A program made the position numbers and the translations under genes. Under the pieces are notes generated by a model. It was not told the origin of the DNA. It was given only the letters and a program-made list of their open reading frames with translations, and did not search any database. From JBDNFP01 sp041689775 (GTDB lineage Bacteria; Bacteroidota; Bacteroidia; Cytophagales; Spirosomataceae), in NCBI GenBank assembly GCA_041689775.1, contig JBDNFP010000431.1, forward strand, positions 1 to 6,579: 6,579 nt of DNA, written 5' to 3'. Position 1 is the stretch's first letter, and every line of letters starts with the position of its first letter. This document shows, in pieces, positions 6,499 to 6,579 of the stretch.

Positions 6499-6579
6499 CT
6501 AACCCTGATTAAGGAAATACTCACGAATAGTATCAGGTGATGCTTCACCAATAGAACAAACGAAATAACCATCACTCCA
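6499..6579 (-). CDS. tnpA: IS200/IS605-family transposase TnpA, C-terminal 26 residues
   Basis: The minus-strand frame is open from the window edge to a TAG at 6501-6499 and reads WSDGYFVCSIGEASPDTI, then REYFLNQG. The W-(S/T)-x-GYFV-x-(S/T)-G-x(n)-I-x-x-Y-x-x-x-Q-G pattern is the well-known C-terminal end of Y1-type (HUH superfamily) single-strand transposases of the IS200 group. The HUH motif and catalytic tyrosine would be upstream, outside the window, so activity cannot be assessed. The hairpin immediately downstream supports the assignment. Confidence 0.85.
   Translation of the reverse strand, partial: WSDGYFVCSIGEASPDTIREYFLNQG

Larger units (their letters stand above)
6441..6579 (-). 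mobile_element. IS200/IS605-type insertion sequence, tnpA-distal end (partial)
   Basis: This element is defined by the C-terminus of a TnpA transposase at the window edge and, just beyond its stop codon, a subterminal hairpin of the kind such elements carry instead of inverted repeats. The outer boundary is approximate: these elements usually end some 10-25 bases beyond the hairpin, which would fall around 6440-6455. The rest of the element lies to the right of the window. Confidence 0.6.

Noticed and set aside
6360..6575. 71-codon minus-strand open frame overlapping the right edge
   Set aside because: It overlaps the recognisable TnpA C-terminus in a different frame on the same strand and crosses the IS hairpin. 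It has no family resemblance, so it is a shadow frame.
1..6579. CRISPR array, tRNA or rRNA gene, phage genes, or a defence or toxin-antitoxin system
   Set aside because: I saw no regularly spaced repeats, no tRNA-like fold or rRNA sequence, and no recognisable defence gene on either strand.

Overview
The window looks like a chromosomal segment from a member of the Bacteroidota, probably Cytophagales (Spirosoma/Dyadobacter-like). This rests on the UvrB sequence style, moderate GC, absence of clear Shine-Dalgarno sequences, and promoter elements resembling the Bacteroidota TTTG/TAnnTTTG type. The genus is an inference, since there is no rRNA or other marker here.

Layout from left to right: (1) the first ~140 bases appear to be the end of an insertion sequence. 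It carries the first 28 codons of a transposase on the minus strand, and its start overlaps the last codons of the next gene. (2) A complete minus-strand gene (70-2067) encodes a membrane-anchored nucleotide-sugar 4,6-dehydratase of the CapD/WbpM/PglF type; its last ~23 codons probably come from the insertion sequence. (3) A compact minus-strand pair follows in the order of transcription: a lipoprotein alpha/beta hydrolase (3177-4034), then, 22 bases later, a TIGR01777-type SDR epimerase (2240-3154). (4) A divergent intergenic region (4035-4259) has candidate promoters for both directions. (5) uvrB (4260-6272) is complete on the plus strand. (6) After uvrB come a hairpin spanning its stop codon, about 140 bases with no recognisable gene, and then the end of an IS200/IS605-type element. 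That element contributes a subterminal hairpin and the last 26 codons of its TnpA transposase on the minus strand.

The four complete genes have no obvious common pathway. The dehydratase belongs to surface polysaccharide or glycan precursor synthesis at the inner membrane, UvrB to nucleotide excision repair, and the hydrolase/SDR pair to unassigned metabolism. The most informative features are the two unrelated mobile-element ends bordering this otherwise ordinary block. The left one seems to have replaced the natural end of the dehydratase gene. I found no evidence of an undescribed multi-gene system in these 6.6 kb.
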